Position numbers and translations under genes: made by a program. A stretch of 64,000 nt of DNA from Polytrichum commune. Lineage: Eukaryota > Streptophyta > Polytrichopsida > Polytrichales > Polytrichaceae. The notes below the pieces were generated by a model. That model ran no database searches. It worked only from the letters and a program-made list of their open reading frames with translations, and was not told the origin of the DNA. Below, piece after piece: positions 58,940-64,000 of the stretch (positions are counted from its first letter, which is position 1; the number at the start of each line of letters is the position of its first letter). The stretch lies in NCBI GenBank assembly GCA_950295325.1, contig OX485809.1, forward strand, positions 34,548,144-34,612,143, written 5' to 3'.

Positions 58940-61900
58940 ATGGAGGAAGATGGAGGAGCCTTAGCGCAAGCCAATAGCAGCTTCGCTCGTAAGCTGGGAT
59001 CCGCCGACAAGAAAACCCGGGACAAAGGTCTTGCGTTGCTTGTGCTATGGCTCTCCTGTCAGCAGGTAAGCTCCCTGGATCACTTCTTTCTCATCACTTA
59101 GGTTTCATGTACACATGAAGAAGGGAGTGCTTCTGTCATCATGAAATGAAACGAGTCTGCAAACACTCGCCATGTTTAACCGTGAATTATGTGCTAGTAA
59201 TTACATACCACGTGTTGGCAGCGCTGGTATGCTTGCATCGGTTTTGTCGTTTCTCACCATAACTAGGTTAAGGGAAGGTTGCAGTCTTCTTCCCGGTTGG
59301 TTATGTTAATCATTCTTATTTAGTGATGTGGTGTTTCTCGTACACACTCGCTTCTCCTTTCCAACTGAATCTGCACACAAGCTTGCCACTTTTGATTGTG
59401 AATTATGTGAAGAAGCGCAACTTCAAATCAATATAACTGGCATCAGCTGAGTCCTAGGAAGGTGGATGTTCTTTATTGGTTTCTCTTGTTCATCACCAAA
59501 AGGGAGGGTTGCATTCTTGCAGGAGGTAGAACCTTTTAATCATTTGAATGATCATCGCACGATTATCTATCCACATGATGGTTATTAGAGCTCTAGTTGT
59601 ATTTTCTGTTTGGACTATGTCCAGGCGAGTCAAGGTCATGTAGATATCTCTGTTTTGATGGGCTTGGATTGATATTTTTACGCGCTCACTGTGTGAGCTG
59701 CGTTGCTCTGCTGTGAAAGGGAGGGTTTACGAGGTTTTCGTTTGATGCATTTGGTTGGAGTAACTCCTAGGTCACTTTACAATGGCTTTCAAATTTTTTG
59801 GGTCAATGGGGTTAATGGTTCATGCTCATCCCACATATAAAGTCCATGCATGTTACAAATTGTTATTTCCCACCAATAGCCCTCGTTTCTGTCGACCCTT
59901 AGTTCTTTAGGTGGAAAGGGATTTAGAGGGTTGTGCCTCTTTTAATAATTGGTGGGTAATTAGGATGTGGGAAACATTTGGGATTTGTGGGTGGGATTAG
60001 CGTGTGGCCCTGCCCCCTTCAGCCTGTTATCGAGAGTATCATTTCTCAGAGACCATGGAAGACTGTTCTCAGTGTGTGTATTTATTTCATATCTTTGTGC
60101 CCATTATTAGTTATCGGTCTGTTAGTCTTAGGGTTTATTACTACTAACTTCGATCATGAATCGTTTTGTGGTTTGCCGCATGACAAATCATTTATTTCTG
60201 AATTTTAAAGATTCGAGCAAAAACCCTATATGTTTAGGAACAGTTTCGGGTTCTTAACCCTAATGTGATTTTAGTCTTGAACCTGGAGGTTGTATTTTTC
60301 AACCCTCCAATGGGTGCAAGTGAGGCTTAAGCATTCTGGATCGGTTAATGACGGAGTACCTGGTGCACTGCAAGCTGCAGCTGAGTAGGGTTTGCTGATC
60401 ATTCAGGATTACTTGCAAGATAAGCTTTAATGTACGAATTGAATTAGAATCTGAAACGTTAATAAGGAAACTTGAGAAAAAATTGTGGGCAATGCCATAA
60501 TGTGTCTGCGAGCTCATCTTCTATTTCCTGGAAGAAGTTAGCTGGATAGGCAGGATGTACTTCGAAAATCTTAAAGTTAGTAGGGCTAGCTAAATATTGC
60601 TTGATATTGGTTTTCTGAGGTATTGAAATGGTTTGCCACCTGAAATTCAACTGAGAACTCCAGCAGGTTTTTAGTAGCTTTAGTGTGGAATTTCACAATA
60701 ATACCTGCAATCTCCATGGCTGTTCAAGGCGGTCTCGTTGGCACCTTTCTCGAGTGGCGGTGTTTCTTTAATTCATACATTGCTTGAGGTTTACCTGAAC
60801 AGGCTAGTTTCTATGTACTTTGCTTGGTCCTTGGGAATGTCATATTTGGGAAAGTATCTGGCATTGGATGTGGAGAAGTAGTGCAATACCTGCTGCTATT
60901 CTCACAATTTATGAAATATCTGTATCAATCTAAATGGCTAGGCCATGCCAGACAGCCCTCTAATGAAGTGGAGGATATCTTTGCATAGAGGAAGTAACTC
61001 TTGCAGCACCTTTTCATTTTGTAGCCAATCAGTCACTGTTGATCAACACTCTAGGCAATTAGTTCACAGCGCTACCTTAATGTGATAGTAAGGACTCGAA
61101 GCTTGCTGTTTCTGTAGTCATGGATGTGAGGAGAAGCCTGCTTAGAGACATGAATTCGTGCCTTTCATCACCACTCTCAACTCCTGAGCCCTTCACGATC
61201 TTAGTGGTTTTGTACTTAAACTTCTGCAGGGTTTTAGTCCTGATATCTGTGTTTGTCGTCTTGTAGGATGTTGGGGAGGATGAACTTAAGAAGATTTGGA
61301 AGGGACTGTTTTATTGCTTGTGGCACTCTGACAAGGCCAATGTTCAAGGAGATCTCATCAACAAACTGGCAGGCATCCTGGAAAATCTTGACATTGATGT
61401 CTCCCTAGATTTCTACAAGGTTTTCTTGTCAACAATGCGCCGTGAGTGGGGTGGGATTGATAGGTTGAGACTTGACAAATTCTACCTCCTCTTGAGGCAA
61501 TTTTTTGTGAGAGTGCTGGTGATTCTACAAAAGAATAATTGGGATGAAGAACTTGTGGGAAAGTTCATGGACATTCTGGTGGAAAGGGCTCTTTTAGCCA
61601 AGGATGAGTATCCTGCTCTAGGCGTCAACCTACACCTCATGGATATCTTTCTTCCTGAAATCCGAAAAATGCAGCCTTTGTCTGCTGGTACCTTGAGGCT
61701 GATGCTGGAGCCATGTTATACAACATTGGCCAGGACAGCTGACAAAACCCTGTTGAAGAGGGTCAAGGATTGTGTGTTTGAACCTCTCCTGAAAGAAGCT
61801 CAGACTTTTGCTAAAAGTAATCAAGCTGGGGTTGCCTCTGAGGATGGCTCCTTTGGGCCGCATGTCATTTCACTGTTGGTTGGCCCTCGACTATTCGAGT

Positions 61901-63656
61901 TGGCTTCTGATGAAACTACGCCACAGGCAAACCGGAAGCTATTGTATGAGATCCATAATGAATTTGCTAAGTTGGACAAGCTTTTAAGTGTTGCAGGTAT
62001 TGATCCAAAAACCCTCAATGTTGGGGGTACTGATACTGAGATGGGAGAAGTCAACGGAAATGAGGGTGTTAGGCATTCTGCCAGACATGTTGGGAAAAAG
62101 GACAAGAGGGAGCAAGTGGCTATTGTCAGTTCCAAAGAGGGGAAGAAGAGAAAAGTGAAGTCTGTTCCTACTGTTGACAAAGAGGCCAAGGATTCACATG
62201 ATTTGGAAAACTTGGAGCCAGTTGCTTCAGAGGGGAAGACCAAGAAAAGCTTGAAACGGGAAACTGTTAAGCTACAGGACAAGCCCAAGAAGGTTAAGCA
62301 AACTGCTTTGAGGGATGAAGAGGATTCTAGGGAGGAAACTGGGGCGGAATTGGTTGACATGAGACAGAAAGAGAATAAGGCAGACAATGTGGTTGTAGAG
62401 AAAAAGAAGAAGCTGAAGAAAAAGGTTCTGACAGAGGTTGCCGATGGTCAAATAACAAAACAAAAGAAGAAAACAGGAAGTGTCGCAGTTGTGAAGAGTA
62501 GTCAAGTGAAAGCAGGTACGCGGAGATCTTCAGCGTAGTTTTAGGGCTGTGACGCTACTACACCCGTGTTCTTTCGTGGCTCATTGGCTGAAAGCTGAGG
62601 GCTGGCCTGTGAAAACATAAGTGGGAGGTTTAGTGTAGATGCAGTTTGATGTCAGCCCTTTTTAGAGTTCCGCACTAGACAAAAGAAGATGTTAACAAAT
62701 AGGAAGTGGCGAAACTTTTATGCCTAGAATTTTGATGTTTCTGTCGGCAAGTTTTATGGAGGATTGAATACCTGCATACCTGATGGTGCTCAGAGATGAA
62801 GCATCTGGCCTGACTGCCAGCCTTCAGAGCAACTGTTATAGCCCTGGTTGTCCTCAGTTGTCCCTGAACAATTGCTCTGCTCAATTTTCTTTGAAGACAC
62901 ATGGACTAATCTCAAATCTTTTATGAAGCAGTCCAACCCGGAGGCAAACTGGAGGTCACGGAACAGAAGGTAGTCATCACAGAGGTTGCGGTTGCAAGGG
63001 ATGGTGAACTTGTGACCAAATCCAGGTCTGCCAAAAAAAGCCCCATTCCACAGGTCACAGGGGCAGCGGGGGAGTTGTCTGAGAGGAGGGAGGCAGAATC
63101 TTTGATGGATGTAAGTGTCAATGATTCAGTGATTTCCAACCTGGAGGAGAAATTTGCTTCGATTGCAGAGTCTAGGTCTAGCGATTTGTTGTTAGGTGCG
63201 GTGTCCCCGATCAGGAAGAAGAGGAAACGAGGGGTTGTTGTGGAAGATAGTAGTGAGCCCTTGACAGAGAACACACCAAGCCCAGGTTTATTGCATTCCC
63301 CAATGCCAAAATCGAATGGAGTGGATCATACTCCTGGAAGCCACTCGTCGAAGAAGAAGAAAGTTAGGTTTGTACTGAAGAACAACATTGTGTGGAAGCC
63401 ACATAACCCTCTACCACCTCAGTCTATGCGGACACCTCCTTCGGCTACCCCAAGAGGCAGTGCACTTAAGAAGGGTGTGCCTGCTGGACCTATCCGTGTG
63501 ACGCCAGCACGAAAGGGACTGAGTTCAAATTCAAGGCGGCGTTCTCCTAGTCAAATATTGTCCATCTCAAAACAGAAGCCTTCCAGATCACCAAAGAGCC
63601 TCTCTAAGGGACCAAGGTTTACAAGGAGGGTTCGGAAATCACCAAGCTCACTTTAG
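58940..63656 (+). CDS. RRP1: RRP1 / Nop52-family nucleolar pre-60S processing protein (three exons)
   Basis: Exons are 58940-59065, 61267-62515 and 62932-63656, joined phase 0 and phase 1, giving about 699 aa. Donors are GTAAGC and GTACGC; acceptors are TTGTAG and AAGCAG. Residues 10-210 are the Nop52 domain: FARKLGSADKKTRDKGLALL, LKKIWKGLFYCLWHSDK, GGIDRLRLDKFY and GVNLHLMDIFLPEI. The middle (about 250-590) is Lys/Glu-rich with many KKKK and KRK runs, typical of nucleolar localisation. A plant-conserved C-terminal motif follows near residue 600: KKVRFVLKNNIVWKP, PLPPQSMRTPPSATPRGSAL. RRP1 proteins act in the nucleolus in maturation of 60S subunit rRNA. If intron 2 is retained, translation stops eight codons into it at 62538. 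Intron 1 is 2.2 kb and contains no recognised element. Confidence 0.93.
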
Positions 63657-64000
63657 TAGTAGCAGTAGTTAAGTGACTTTGAGCTGAGTTGGGGTATTTT
63701 CCAATCCAAATACAAACATTCTTTAGTTTGATGAGGGAACTACTAGGTAGCAGTCCTTTTTGACAGTTAACGGTTTGTTCACATGATTATTGCTTTAAAA
63801 CTCTTTAGCCACAAATGATACTCTTTTTATTGGTTATGTCAAATACGTGAATACCTGCTGCTGTGAGTTGTTGTCTTGTAAGAGTTGTTGTAAGAGTAGT
63901 TTGTTTGAAAGCGAGGTGTTTTCTGGCTTGTTACATGATAGAAGAGACGCACGTTTCACAACAGGATATGTTCATGGGTGCATTATGTACCCAATAATGT
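63657..64000 (+). other. RRP1 3' flank
   Basis: Probably 3' untranslated and downstream sequence. No AATAAA is evident. A GAGTTGTTGTCTTGTAAGAG-type local repetition is near 63865-63895. Confidence 0.5.

Noticed and set aside
61821-62387. 188-codon minus-strand frame across RRP1
   Set aside because: Antisense shadow of the RRP1 exon; the sense strand encodes a conserved Nop52 protein.

Overview
This is eukaryotic nuclear DNA from a land plant. The evidence is GT-AG introns with AT-rich interiors, a PORR-domain organelle RNA-binding protein (a family known essentially only from plants), a plant-type VARICOSE/EDC4 protein, long intergenic stretches full of small inverted-repeat transposons, and many microsatellites. 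The species cannot be named from the sequence. A seedless vascular plant or another plant with a large genome would fit the loose gene spacing, but that is an inference.

Three protein-coding genes can be assembled, all on the + strand. (1) 7889-10641: a two-exon PORR-domain protein of about 377 aa, probably targeted to an organelle. (2) 44816-52264: a 13-exon VARICOSE/EDC4-type mRNA-decapping scaffold of about 1547 aa, with N-terminal WD40 repeats, a Ser/Pro-rich linker and an alpha-helical C-terminus. (3) 58940-63656: a three-exon RRP1/Nop52-type nucleolar protein of about 699 aa for 60S ribosome assembly. All exon joins are in frame; one acceptor in gene 2 is ambiguous. The genes act in organelle RNA processing, cytoplasmic mRNA decay and ribosome biogenesis. 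They do not form a cluster or a pathway.

The rest (about 47 kb) is intergenic and dominated by non-autonomous DNA transposons. I could define several families by their ends and target-site duplications (TSDs). A ~225-bp hAT-type MITE rich in the palindrome AACCGGTT is present as copies at 2884, 14494, 29008, 30284 and 40344, three of them with 8-bp TSDs. A 1122-bp hAT-like element lies at 5368-6489 with a perfect 8-bp TSD, and a 605-bp relative at 29260. A PIF/Harbinger-like family with TAA TSDs lies at 31341-32410 and 54337-55815. Three further inverted-repeat families begin with or near GGGCCA, one copy sitting inside the PORR intron. Single elements lie at 35312, 56503 and 57162. Three older dispersed repeat families of unknown class interleave with them. 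No intact transposase, reverse transcriptase or integrase was found.

Tandem structure is prominent. There is a 5-copy ~195-bp array at 25093-26075, a 3-copy ~230-bp array at 22545-23215, a 7-copy ~175-bp array upstream of VARICOSE (41040-42290), and a serial triplication of the 5' end of the PORR gene (about 6865-7940). The last two lie next to housekeeping genes and are the observations most worth following up. I saw no tRNA, rRNA, CRISPR or other RNA gene.
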